From positions 3,552,501 to 3,616,500 of the forward strand of contig NZ_BSDR01000001.1 in NCBI RefSeq assembly GCF_027925305.1: a stretch of 64,000 bases of DNA, given 5' to 3'. Below the pieces are notes generated by a model. It was not told where the DNA came from and made no database searches. It saw only the letters and a list, made by a program, of their open reading frames with translations. Shown here piece after piece: positions 46,371 to 54,917 of this stretch. Numbering within the stretch: position 1 is the stretch's first letter; each line of letters begins with the position of its first letter. This DNA comes from Desulforhabdus amnigena. GTDB taxonomy: Bacteria; Desulfobacterota; Syntrophobacteria; Syntrophobacterales; Syntrophobacteraceae. Made by a program: the position numbers and the translations under genes.

Positions 46371-46937
46371 ATGCTAAAGCAAGATTTGAAAGAAATGATG
46401 AAGGAGAAGGCGCAAGCGGTCCAGAGCATTGTCTGCGAGATCGGCTCCATTGAGGAAGCCTTCCAATATGCAATCGACATCACACGCAAACAGGGCGGAA
46501 CCGTTCTGGCCGCCCCGGGGTTAGGGAGGCAGGATCCTTCCGCCTTTGCGGCGTTTAGGGCTTTGTGTGAACAAAACGGGGTGGCTCTGGTCAAGGAGGG
46601 CCTCAGGGCAGAGATCGGTAAACTGCACACGGGTTTCACTGTCGCGGATTATGGCATTGCCGAGACGGCGACCATCGTCCAGGATTCGAGTTCCGAAGAT
46701 CTTCGCATCGCCACCATGCTGAGCGAAATACACGTGGCCGTCCTGCCCGTTTCGCGCATCAAACCGGATGCCATGACCCTTGAAAATGAACTGAAGGGCT
46801 ACATGCAATCGCCCCCCAGCTATGTGGCCTTCATCAGCGGAGCCAGCCGCACGGCGGATATCGAGCGTGTGCTCACCATTGGAGTCCACGGGCCTCAGGA
46901 ACTGCACATCCTCATCCTCAATGAGCGTGAAGCCTGA
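46371..46937 (+). CDS. lutC: LUD-domain lactate utilization protein (LutC-like)
   Basis: 188 residues, LUD domain. Features: GGTVLAAPGLGRQDPSAF, the typical TGFTVADYGIAETATIVQDS glycine/acid-rich loop, and ISGASRTADIERVLTIGVHG PQELH near the C terminus. LutC works with LutA and LutB in oxidising L-lactate to pyruvate. It is followed after 65 nt by the fused lutBA gene and preceded by lctP on the same strand, so it belongs to the lactate locus. Confidence 0.92.
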   Translation: MLKQDLKEMMKEKAQAVQSIVCEIGSIEEAFQYAIDITRKQGGTVLAAPGLGRQDPSAFAAFRALCEQNGVALVKEGLRAEIGKLHTGFTVADYGIAETATIVQDSSSEDLRIATMLSEIHVAVLPVSRIKPDAMTLENELKGYMQSPPSYVAFISGASRTADIERVLTIGVHGPQELHILILNEREA

Positions 46938-47002
46938 TTCCGGCGTTTTTCATGCTCGATGCCCCGGCCATCGGTGCTTTCCACCTTCAAGGAGAATAGA
47001 AC

Positions 47003-49168
47003 ATGATCACCACCCCCCATAATGTGAAGGAATACAGAGGCCATCTCAAGAAGGCCCTGAAAAACGAATTTCTGGGAACCACTCTGGACAACTTTGCAAC
47101 AGCTTACAAAGCTTCCCGGGCCAAGGCGTTTGAAGGGATAGACCTGGAAAATCTCATTCAGGAAATCGCCCAGGGGAAGGATGCCTCCATTCCCTATCTC
47201 GAAGAGCTTTTTGTTCTCTTCAAAACCAGGGCGGAAGCGGCGGGCGTAAAAGTCCATGTGGCTCACACGGCTACTGAAGCCAATGAAATCATTTCCTCCA
47301 TCGCCAGAGCCAACGGAGTCCGAAAGATCGTCAAGGGAAAGTCCATGACGGCGGAGGAGACCTTCCTCAATACTCACCTGGAAAAAGAGGGGTACCAGGT
47401 CACGGAAACCGACCTGGGGGAATGGATCATTCAGCTACGCCACGAAGGGCCTTCGCACATGGTGATGCCCGCCATTCATCTTTCACGGCAGCAGGTGGCG
47501 GAACTCTTCACCAAAGTGACGGGCAAACACCAGGATCCCGACGACATCGACGGCATGGTGAAAGTAGCCCGCCGTGAACTGCGCCAGGCTTATTTGGAAG
47601 CGGACATGGGCATCACGGGAGCCAACTTCGCCATCGCTGAAACGGGTACCATCGGCCTGGTGACCAACGAAGGAAATGGGCGGCTCGTGACAACCCTGCC
47701 GCGTGTGCACGTGGCCCTGGTGGGTTTTGACAAACTCATTCCCGACCTCAAATCGGCCCTGCGCATCTTGAGGGCCCTTCCCCGCAATGCCACCGGGCAG
47801 GCCATTTCCACTTATGTGACCTGGATCACGGGCGCCAACGAGTGTGTTCCCGGTCCCGATGGCCGCAAGGAAATGCATATTGTCTTCCTGGACAACGGGC
47901 GGCTGGCCTTGGCCAAAGACCCTGTCTTTTCCCAGGCCCTGCGCTGCATCCGGTGCGGCGCCTGCGCCAACGTCTGCCCCATCTACAAGCTGGTGGGCGG
48001 ACACAATTACGGCCATGTCTACATCGGAGCCATCGGGCTCATATTGACTTACTTCTATCATGGGCGCGAAAATGCCCGTGCCATCATCAAAAACTGTCTC
48101 AACTGCCAGGCATGCAAATCGGTCTGCCCCACAGGAATCGATCTTCCCCATCTCATCAAGGAAGTCTATCGTACGGTGCTCGAGGTGGAAGGCAAGAAGC
48201 CGGTGAAGAATGTGCTTCTGAACAGGGTTCTCAAGGACCGGCGCCTCTTTCATTTTCTTTTGCGCCGGGCCTACCTGGCTCAGAAACCTCTGGCGGGAGG
48301 GGGAGATCTCATTCGGCATCTGCCCCTCTTCTTCTCCAAAGAGCACGGGTTCCGCAGCCTCCCTGTCGTTGCCAAAAGGCCCTTGAGAGACGCGTGGGAT
48401 CGCATCAACCCGCGCCTGCAAAATCCCCGCTACCGTGTGGCGCTCTTTGGCGGATGTCTGGTGGATTTCGTCTATCCGGAACAGGCCGAAGCGCTCCTGA
48501 AGCTTTCTGGGGAATACAACGTGCAGCTCGAATATCCCATGGAACAGACCTGCTGCGGGCTCCCGGCCAAGATGATGGGAGAGAATGAAACGGCAAGAGA
48601 GGTGGCCATTCAGAATTTGAAGGCGATAGATCCGGCGGATTACGACTACATTCTTACCCTGTGTGCTTCCTGCGGGTCGCACCTGAAGGAAAACTACGCC
48701 AAGCTGCTGGCCGATGACGCCGGTTTGCAGGTGAAGGTGCGGCAGTTGAGGGATAAAGTCATCGATTTCAGTTCATTCATGCAAAACATCCTCAAAGTGA
48801 GTCCGGAAAAATTTGTGGAAAGCCATAAAAAAGTGGCATACCATTCCCCGTGCCACCTGTGCAGGGGATTGCACGTGACGAAAGAACCCCGTGACCTCAT
48901 GAAGACAGCGGGCCTGGAATATGTTCCGGCCAAGGACGAAGATGTCTGCTGTGGCTTCGGTGGATCCTTTTCCATAGACTTTCCCGAGCTCTCGGCGGAG
49001 CTTCTCAAACGCAAGCTGGATAACGTGGAAGCGACAGGGGCCGAAGTCCTGGTGACGGACTGTCCGGGCTGTGTTCTGCAGCTTCGAGGTGGAATGGACA
49101 AGAGAGGCTCCGGAAAAATCAAGGTAAAACACATTGCCGAAGTGGTTGTCGAAAACCTGAAGAAGTAG
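47003..49168 (+). CDS. Fused LutB-LutA type L-lactate oxidation iron-sulfur protein
   Basis: 721 residues. Residues 1-300: LUD domain as in LutB/LldF (GMVKVARRELRQAYLEADMG, ITGANFAIAETGTIGLVTNE). About 315-385: two 4Fe-4S motifs (CIRCGACANVCPIYK; CLNCQACKSVCPTGIDLP). About 480-710: two CCG domains as in LutA/LldE (TCCGLPAKMMG, CASCGSHLKENY; HSPCHLCRG, CCGFGGSFSIDFPELSAELL, DCPGC). In Bacillus LutA and LutB are separate; here they are one polypeptide. AAGGAG lies 8 nt before the ATG. Together with LutC it should oxidise L-lactate to pyruvate. A terminator-like stem follows. Confidence 0.92.
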   Translation: MITTPHNVKEYRGHLKKALKNEFLGTTLDNFATAYKASRAKAFEGIDLENLIQEIAQGKDASIPYLEELFVLFKTRAEAAGVKVHVAHTATEANEIISSIARANGVRKIVKGKSMTAEETFLNTHLEKEGYQVTETDLGEWIIQLRHEGPSHMVMPAIHLSRQQVAELFTKVTGKHQDPDDIDGMVKVARRELRQAYLEADMGITGANFAIAETGTIGLVTNEGNGRLVTTLPRVHVALVGFDKLIPDLKSALRILRALPRNATGQAISTYVTWITGANECVPGPDGRKEMHIVFLDNGRLALAKDPVFSQALRCIRCGACANVCPIYKLVGGHNYGHVYIGAIGLILTYFYHGRENARAIIKNCLNCQACKSVCPTGIDLPHLIKEVYRTVLEVEGKKPVKNVLLNRVLKDRRLFHFLLRRAYLAQKPLAGGGDLIRHLPLFFSKEHGFRSLPVVAKRPLRDAWDRINPRLQNPRYRVALFGGCLVDFVYPEQAEALLKLSGEYNVQLEYPMEQTCCGLPAKMMGENETAREVAIQNLKAIDPADYDYILTLCASCGSHLKENYAKLLADDAGLQVKVRQLRDKVIDFSSFMQNILKVSPEKFVESHKKVAYHSPCHLCRGLHVTKEPRDLMKTAGLEYVPAKDEDVCCGFGGSFSIDFPELSAELLKRKLDNVEATGAEVLVTDCPGCVLQLRGGMDKRGSGKIKVKHIAEVVVENLKK

Positions 49169-49188
49169 AACGCCGGGAAACGGGTTCA

Positions 49189-49222
49189 GCCGGGTGGGCA
49201 TGCTCTTCAATACCCACCCGGC
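49189..49222 (+). terminator. Stem-loop after the lactate operon
   Basis: Perfect 10-bp stem GCCGGGTGGG/CCCACCCGGC with a 14-nt loop, 21 nt after the lutBA stop. It lacks a T-run, so it may be a weak terminator. The AT-rich stretch to 49450 has no gene. Confidence 0.5.
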
Positions 49223-49450
49223 ACTGGATTTCGACCCAAATGGAGCGAAGGGGCGACTTTTTCAGTTTCTAAATTTCTGCTAATTTGAATTCGAAGTTCT
49301 TGTCGCCGGAGCGCGGGGAATACGTCTTCCACGAAGCTGTCCAGCTGCTTTCGTGGAAACGGTCAAAAGGTTCATCTTTTTTTACCTTTGAAAAAGAATT
49401 TTAAAAAAATGCAACGCTCTTAACATATCGGTCCATGAGGAGATGGATAC

Positions 49451-50965
49451 ATGCCCAAAATCAACGGATATCCCAAACTGACCGCTCAGGAGGCCGCCGA
49501 AAGAATTCCGGATGGTGCAACGGTCGCCTTCAGCGGATTTTCCAACGCAGGAACAGCCAAAGCGATTCCCCGCGCCCTCGCCGTGCGCGCCCGAACCCTT
49601 CACCAATCGGAGGTGCCTTTCAAAATTCGAGTCCTCACGGGAGGGGCCTGCGGAGGGAGCGTGGATGAACTGCTCGCCCAGTCCGAGGCCATTTCATGGC
49701 GCGCGCCGTATCAGAGCGCGCCCACTCTTCGCAAGCAGATCAACCAGCAGAAAGTCGAATACCTGGACATGCACCTCTCGGGGGTCGGGCGGACGGTGCT
49801 CTCGGGGTTTTTCGGCAAGCTGGATGTCGCCGTCATCGAGGCGACGGATGTGACGCCGGACGGCCGGGTCTATCTTTCTTCTTCCATTGGGGTTTCCCCC
49901 ACTTTCCTGCGGTGCGCGGAGCACGTGTTGATCGAGCTCAACAGTTACCATTCCCGGCGGCTTCCGGAAATGCATGATATCGTCATCATGGATCCTCCCC
50001 CGCGACGTCAACCGACTCCCATCCATGATCCCTTGACCAGGATGGGATTTCCCTATGCCGTTGTCGATCCCAAGAAAATCATCGGAATCGTGGAAACCGA
50101 TGAACCGGACCACATCCCGTCTGTCAGCGTTCCCAGTGCGGTGAACTATAAGATCGCGGAGCACGTGGTGCAGTTTTTTCTGAAGGAGATGGAAACCGGG
50201 CACATTCCCAAAGAATTCCTCCCCCTGCAGGCGGGAGTGGGAAAAACGGCCAATGGAGTGATGGAAGCCCTCGGGAGTCATCCGGACATTCCACCCTTCA
50301 AGATGTATACACTGGCCATCCATGACTGGCTTGTCCGTCTCATGGAACAGGGGAAGCTGCTCGGAGCGAGCGCCAGCAGTTTGAGCCTTACCCCGGCCAT
50401 GTTGAACCGGGTCTATGAGAACATGGATTACTTTGTGTCGCGCATTGTGTTGCGTCCCCAGGAAATTTCAAACGACCCGGGAGTCGTGCGGCGCCTGGGC
50501 GTGATTGCCATGAATTCCGCCATTGAAGTGGATATCTACGGGAATGTCAATTCGTCCCATGTTTTCGGGACGGACATGGTCAATGGAATCGGCGGCAGCG
50601 GCGAATTCACCCGCAACAGCTTTCTTTCGGTCATGATGGTTCCCTCCATTGCAAGGGGAGGCAGGATCTCCAATGTGGTGCCCATGTGTCCTCACATCGA
50701 CAGCAACGAGCATTCGGTGCAGATTATCGTGACAGACCAGGGATTGGCGGACCTCCGCGGCTTGGGCCCCATGCAGCGGGCCAAACGCATCATCGAAAAC
50801 TGTGCACATCCGGCCTACCGTGAGTACCTGTTTAAATATATTGAGCAATCAAGGTCCGGCCATATCCGCCACAACCTGGATACGTGCTACGAACTGCACA
50901 TCAACCTGATGGAACATGGCGCCATGCTGCCGGATCTGGACCTTTCAACCATCAGCGAGAATTGA
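49451..50965 (+). CDS. Acetyl-CoA hydrolase/transferase family CoA-transferase, copy 1
   Basis: 504 residues, class I CoA-transferase of the succinyl-CoA:acetate CoA-transferase/Ach1 group. Motifs: GATVAFSGFSNAGTAKAIPR, LPLQAGVGKTANGVMEALG, RIVLRPQEISNDPGVVRRLG (with the probable catalytic Glu), VDIYGNVNSSHVFGTDMVNG and GGSGEFTRN. It would exchange CoA between acetyl-CoA and another acid, so it could release acetate made from lactate-derived pyruvate. GAGGAG precedes ATG 49451. A close paralogue follows after 97 nt. The exact acid partner cannot be read from sequence. Confidence 0.92.
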   Translation: MPKINGYPKLTAQEAAERIPDGATVAFSGFSNAGTAKAIPRALAVRARTLHQSEVPFKIRVLTGGACGGSVDELLAQSEAISWRAPYQSAPTLRKQINQQKVEYLDMHLSGVGRTVLSGFFGKLDVAVIEATDVTPDGRVYLSSSIGVSPTFLRCAEHVLIELNSYHSRRLPEMHDIVIMDPPPRRQPTPIHDPLTRMGFPYAVVDPKKIIGIVETDEPDHIPSVSVPSAVNYKIAEHVVQFFLKEMETGHIPKEFLPLQAGVGKTANGVMEALGSHPDIPPFKMYTLAIHDWLVRLMEQGKLLGASASSLSLTPAMLNRVYENMDYFVSRIVLRPQEISNDPGVVRRLGVIAMNSAIEVDIYGNVNSSHVFGTDMVNGIGGSGEFTRNSFLSVMMVPSIARGGRISNVVPMCPHIDSNEHSVQIIVTDQGLADLRGLGPMQRAKRIIENCAHPAYREYLFKYIEQSRSGHIRHNLDTCYELHINLMEHGAMLPDLDLSTISEN

Positions 50966-51062
50966 GCAGCGGTTTTCGTCGAGGATATCTCTCACGATAT
51001 TGCCGTTTCCGACCTCTCCCTTGACGAGGGATTGAGTGCTGTTGAAATAAGGAGATAGAATA

Positions 51063-52571
51063 ATGTCCATTGTGAGTGCATTTCCCAGGCTGAGTCCGGA
51101 GGAAGCCGTCGCGGAGATTTTCAATGGAGCGACCGTCGCCTTCAGCGGGTTCACCAACGCCGGTGCGGCCAAGGCCGTGCCGAGAGCTATTGCAGCCAAG
51201 GCTCACCAACTGCATGATCGTGGAGAACCCTTTAAAATACGCGTATTGACCGGAGCGTCGAGCGGTGAAAGTATCGATGAGCCATTGGCCGAAGCCGAGG
51301 CCATTTCATACCGCGCTCCCTACCAGAGCGGTCCCACACTGCGCAAGCAAATCAACCGGCAGGAAGTCGAGTACGTGGATATGCATCTGTCGCACTTGCC
51401 GCAGACCGTCCTGGCCGGTTTTCAAGGAAAATTGGATTTTGCCGTTGTGGAAGCCACGGAAATCACGCCGGACGGTAGAGTCTACCTGACCTCATCCATT
51501 GGGGCATCTCCGAGCTACCTCCAGTGTGCCGACCGGGTCATCATCGAGGTCAACCGGTATCATTCCAAACGGTTGCGTGAGATGTCCGACATCATGATTC
51601 TGCCTCCGCCGCCTCATCGCAATCCCATTCCCCTTCGGGAGCCCATGACCAAGGTCGGTTATCCCTACGCTGTAGTGGACACCAGGAAAGTCATCGGCGT
51701 CATAGAGAACGATGAACCGGATCACGTTCCCACTTTTGCCGCTGCGGACGCACGCAGCGAAAAGATTGCCGAACATGTTCTGCGTTTCCTGCTCGAGGAG
51801 ATGAGTAAGGGGCGTATTCCAAAGGAATTCCTGCCGTTGCAGGCCGGAGTGGGAAACGTGGCCAATGGAGTGATGGCCGCTCTTGGGCGGAGTCCCGAAA
51901 TTCCCCCCTTTAAGATGTACACGGAGGTGTTTCAGGATTCTCTTGTGGATCTCATGGAACAGGGGAAGCTTCTTGGGGCGAGCACCACCAGTCTCACGGT
52001 GACACCGGAAGTTTTGAAGCGCATCTACGACAATATGGACTTTTTCGTCTCGCGCATCGTTCTCAGGCCCATGGAACTTTCAAACAATCCGGGAGCCGTT
52101 CGACGTCTGGGGGTGATTTCCATGAATACAGCTCTTGAAGTGGACATTTATGGAAATGTCAATTCGTCCCATGTTTTTGGAATGGACATCATGAACGGAA
52201 TCGGTGGCAGCGGAGAGTTTACGAGAAACAGCTACCTCTCCATTTTCATGTGCCCCTCCATTGCCAAGGGAGGGAAGATTTCCGCAGTGGTGCCCATGTG
52301 CCCTCATATCGACAACAACGAACATTCCGTCCAGATTATCGCCACCGACCAGGGATTGGCGGATCTCCGAGGGCTTGGCCCCATGCAGCGGGCACAGGCC
52401 ATCATTGAAAACTGTGCCCACCCGGCCTATCGGGATTATCTCTACCGGTATATCGAACGGGGAAGAGTCGGTCACATCCGGCACGATCTTCGTACGGCCT
52501 TCGAACTCCATCGCAATCTTCTGAAGCATGGCGCCATGCTGCCGGACCTGGACCTTTCCCAAGTCTCGTAG
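51063..52571 (+). CDS. Acetyl-CoA hydrolase/transferase family CoA-transferase, copy 2
   Basis: 502 residues, colinear with copy 1 along its entire length and very similar (IGASPSYLQCADRVIIEVNR, LPLQAGVGNVANGVMAALG, RIVLRPMELSNNPGAVRRLG, GGSGEFTRNSYLSIFM). The candidate catalytic Glu is kept but its context changes from PQE to PME, and the acid-pocket side differs at several places, hinting at a different CoA acceptor. A tandem duplication followed by divergence is the simplest origin. AATAAGGAGATAGAATA precedes the ATG. No phosphotransacetylase or acetate kinase lies in the window. Confidence 0.92.
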   Translation: MSIVSAFPRLSPEEAVAEIFNGATVAFSGFTNAGAAKAVPRAIAAKAHQLHDRGEPFKIRVLTGASSGESIDEPLAEAEAISYRAPYQSGPTLRKQINRQEVEYVDMHLSHLPQTVLAGFQGKLDFAVVEATEITPDGRVYLTSSIGASPSYLQCADRVIIEVNRYHSKRLREMSDIMILPPPPHRNPIPLREPMTKVGYPYAVVDTRKVIGVIENDEPDHVPTFAAADARSEKIAEHVLRFLLEEMSKGRIPKEFLPLQAGVGNVANGVMAALGRSPEIPPFKMYTEVFQDSLVDLMEQGKLLGASTTSLTVTPEVLKRIYDNMDFFVSRIVLRPMELSNNPGAVRRLGVISMNTALEVDIYGNVNSSHVFGMDIMNGIGGSGEFTRNSYLSIFMCPSIAKGGKISAVVPMCPHIDNNEHSVQIIATDQGLADLRGLGPMQRAQAIIENCAHPAYRDYLYRYIERGRVGHIRHDLRTAFELHRNLLKHGAMLPDLDLSQVS

Positions 52572-52599
52572 CCTCTCCAAATACGGAAGATCTCAACTT

Positions 52600-52676
52600 G
52601 ACATTGTCGGATTTCATCTGAACCACGGAGACACGGAGAACACAGAGATTTCATTTGGAGGTCTTTCTCCGTTGCA
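52600..52676. repeat. CACGGAG-type dispersed intergenic repeat
   Basis: GACATTGTCGGATTTCATCT, GAACCACGGAGACACGGAGA, then CTTTCTCCGTTGC. Nearly identical to 32655-32722. Confidence 0.7.
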
Positions 52677-52803
52677 AACCGGAAACAGCTGAGCAAAACC
52701 CAACATGAAGCCCGTCTTCTCGTTGGGTTTTGCTTGGGGACATGCAATCGGCAGTTTCCATATACATGCTCGATCAACCTGCTGATTGCATATGGTTGTG
52801 TGA

Positions 52804-53337
52804 TTATCTGACGTCGACACAGATGACGGAAAGCGAAGCATCCAGAACAGCGGCGTTGGAATCGGACTCTGAAACCTTTCTTCCCAGCAAATAGAAAGTA
52901 TGCAAACCCGTTCCCCCCGTGCCATTGGTGTTTCTGAGGTTGGTGAAATGCCGTGTCGTGCTGACGGGCTTGGAATCCGGGTCATTCACTTCGGGATTAT
53001 CTATGAGCGACACACGGCGCTCCGACCCGGTATCCGTAGCAGGATTTATCTTGTTGCGGGTCAGGACAAACAGATATTGATTTTCAGTATCAGATGGCCC
53101 AGCAAAATCCATATCCGCACTTGCGGTAACCACGCAAGCGTGATTCTCATTATCATCGGCAGCGATGGTTACGGTCGCGCTCCGTATAATGGTCCAGTTG
53201 TTGGCGCTGTCCAGGACCACATTGGCATTGGAATTGGAGCCCCTGACGTAATTGCTCGCCAATGCCTGGCCGGCAAAAATCAAAAGCCCTGCGATGATTA
53301 CAACGGAGATCCCACAATACAGAATTCTTCTTTTCAT
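52804..53337 (-). CDS. Secreted protein of unknown function
   Basis: 177 residues. A clear Sec signal (CGISVVIIAGLLIFAGQALA, cleavage after ALA near residue 27). The mature part is Asn/Ser/Thr/Asp-rich and beta-like (WTIIRSATVTIAADDNENHA, TENQYLFVLTRNKI, LHTFYLLGRKVSESDSNAAV), with two Cys that could form a disulfide. AAAGGAGG lies 9 nt upstream of the ATG. No family recognised. It stands alone, 233 bp after the CoA-transferases on the opposite strand. Confidence 0.78.
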   Translation of the reverse strand: MKRRILYCGISVVIIAGLLIFAGQALASNYVRGSNSNANVVLDSANNWTIIRSATVTIAADDNENHACVVTASADMDFAGPSDTENQYLFVLTRNKINPATDTGSERRVSLIDNPEVNDPDSKPVSTTRHFTNLRNTNGTGGTGLHTFYLLGRKVSESDSNAAVLDASLSVICVDVR

Positions 53338-53782
53338 GGATGATCCTCCTTTCGGCTTACGGTCCAGTCGAATCTGAATCCCCTACATTTTCCCTGTCCC
53401 TTGAGACATCGAGTTTTTGATTCTTTTTGTTTTTTCAGGGTGGATGGTTTCGCAAAAAGTCCCGAAAAGAGCTGCGTCGCCATTTTGGAGAAAGTAGGAA
53501 TCAAATATTTTCAGCGGCTTACAAAACTGTTGCTCCCTGGGTTTTCACCAGGATAATGGCTTTTTACGAATCCATCAAGGTTGAAGAGATCAATATTTTT
53601 CAAAAAACTAAGAATCGGCAATCCGGTTTTCAAAAGGTCGGAGGAAAATACTCCGATACTTTGGTTACTCCAGCAACTTCAGCAATCGGAACTCGGCATG
53701 GCTTCTTGCGTAGGTAGGTAATGAATTATTCACATGCTGCGCTAAGACTTCACAAATGCTCTCGATCTGGTTGCTGAGATCA
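53338..53782. other. Gene-free stretch
   Basis: A plus-strand open frame at 53427-53717 has no ribosome binding site and low-complexity translation. I see no RNA gene. Confidence 0.4.
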
Positions 53783-53862
53783 TTAAGAGCCTATCCGAAA
53801 ACCTTCCTCGGCAGCAGACACCCCCCCTTGGTCCCCCCTTGAGGGGGGACCAAGGGGGGGTC
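53783..53862. repeat. MITE-like element, one end recognisable
   Basis: Left end TTAAGAGCCTATCCGAAAACC matches the termini at 46047 and 59320. The core CCTTGGTCCCCCCTTGAGGG GGGACCAAGG is a near-perfect palindrome. No matching right end was found, so it is truncated; it marks the 3' break of the beta-helix pseudogene. Confidence 0.55.
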
Positions 53863-53869
53863 GCAAAGT

Positions 53870-54208
53870 CTGAGGGACGAGCCACTCCCCTCCCCATTCT
53901 CGAAAATAAATCCAAATCGGCTATCTCCACCCCCGTCAATGATGCACCGGTATGGACCATTCTCCGAGCGCACCGTGATGGCTTTCCCTTTGAAATTAAT
54001 GTCGCTGTTTCCCTCGCCCGAGTACCTGCCGTCCTTTACGATGACAATATCACCGGCTACCGCTGCATCGGCCGGCCTGGATGGTCTGATACTTCTCCCC
54101 GTTTCCCACATGGAGCGTTGCGGTATATGCTGCCGGAGGACTCAAGAAGAGAGACAAGAGTACGATCAAGATAAAAATCCCAATAGATACGCGTTGTGCT
54201 TGCTGCAT
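53870..54208 (-). pseudogene. Broken secreted beta-helix (pectate-lyase-like) protein, N-terminal part
   Basis: ATG 54208 has AAGGAGG upstream and begins a signal peptide (VSIGIFILIVLLSLL). The frame then shifts to read SPPAAYTATLHVGNGEKYQT IQA, and shifts again to AVAGDIVIVKDGRYSGEGN, then FKGKAITVRSENGPYRCIID, the first coils of a right-handed beta-helix of the kind found in secreted deltaproteobacterial proteins. After FIFENGEGSG the sequence runs into a MITE-like repeat. Two frameshifts and a truncated 3' end indicate a dead gene. Confidence 0.7.
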
Positions 54209-54296
54209 GTGAGTCCTCCTTCTTCGATGGAATTGGCCTAATTCTTCTCATCTCCCTGTGAGAAAATCTAACTGGCGGGAAAATAGAAATCACTGC

Positions 54297-54917
54297 CTAC
54301 TTGCCGGATTCCTCCCCGGCTTTGAAGCCCAGCTCAAAAGCCTTCCGGTTCACTTCCAGGATGCGCCCGGGAAGGATCTTTTTCAGCGCACCCTGCCAGC
54401 TCTGTTTGGAGATGGGGAGGCATCCGGTTCCTGCCAGAATTCCCACCATCACGATGTTGGAAGCCCTGTCCGATCCCGCCTGTTTGGCCAGGGCCATGGC
54501 ATCCACCCAGAGGAGGCGGCCGACCTTTTCTTCCGTCATCTTGCGGAGCTCTTCCACATCCGGGTAGGTGCTCTGCCCCGTGGCCACGGTGAAGGGAACG
54601 AGGGGAATCGTGCTGGATATCACCATTGTTTTGGGATTGCATTTGGGGAGAGCCCGCACCGCTTCCAGGGGTTCGAACGCCATGAGAATATCGGCTTCCC
54701 CATCGGGGATCGTCGGGCTGAAAACATCTCCCACCACCACGGAAGATTCCACGACTCCACCGCGCTGAGCCATTCCGTGGATTTCGCTCATGGCGACTGA
54801 AAGCCCCTCTTCAAGGGCCGCTTCGCCCACCAGGCGCGTGGCCAGAAGCGTTCCCTGGCCGCCTACCCCTGTAAAAAATATCCGCATGGCTTTGAATGCC
54901 TCTTTTGCCTGTGTCAT
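54297..54917 (-). CDS. iorB: Indolepyruvate:ferredoxin oxidoreductase, beta subunit
   Basis: 206 residues, gamma-type POR domain. FTGVGGQGTLLATRLVGEAA is the family N-terminal motif, followed by EIHGMAQRGGVVESSVVVGD and the central ADILMAFEPLEAVRALP. With IorA it catalyses the reversible, ferredoxin- and CoA-dependent decarboxylation of aryl-pyruvates to aryl-acetyl-CoA. Its ATG overlaps the iorA stop (TGATG). Last gene of the long minus-strand operon starting at livK. Confidence 0.94.
   Translation of the reverse strand: MTQAKEAFKAMRIFFTGVGGQGTLLATRLVGEAALEEGLSVAMSEIHGMAQRGGVVESSVVVGDVFSPTIPDGEADILMAFEPLEAVRALPKCNPKTMVISSTIPLVPFTVATGQSTYPDVEELRKMTEEKVGRLLWVDAMALAKQAGSDRASNIVMVGILAGTGCLPISKQSWQGALKKILPGRILEVNRKAFELGFKAGEESGK

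Noticed and set aside
53427-53717. Small protein gene
   Set aside because: No ribosome binding site, and low-complexity translation typical of intergenic repeats.
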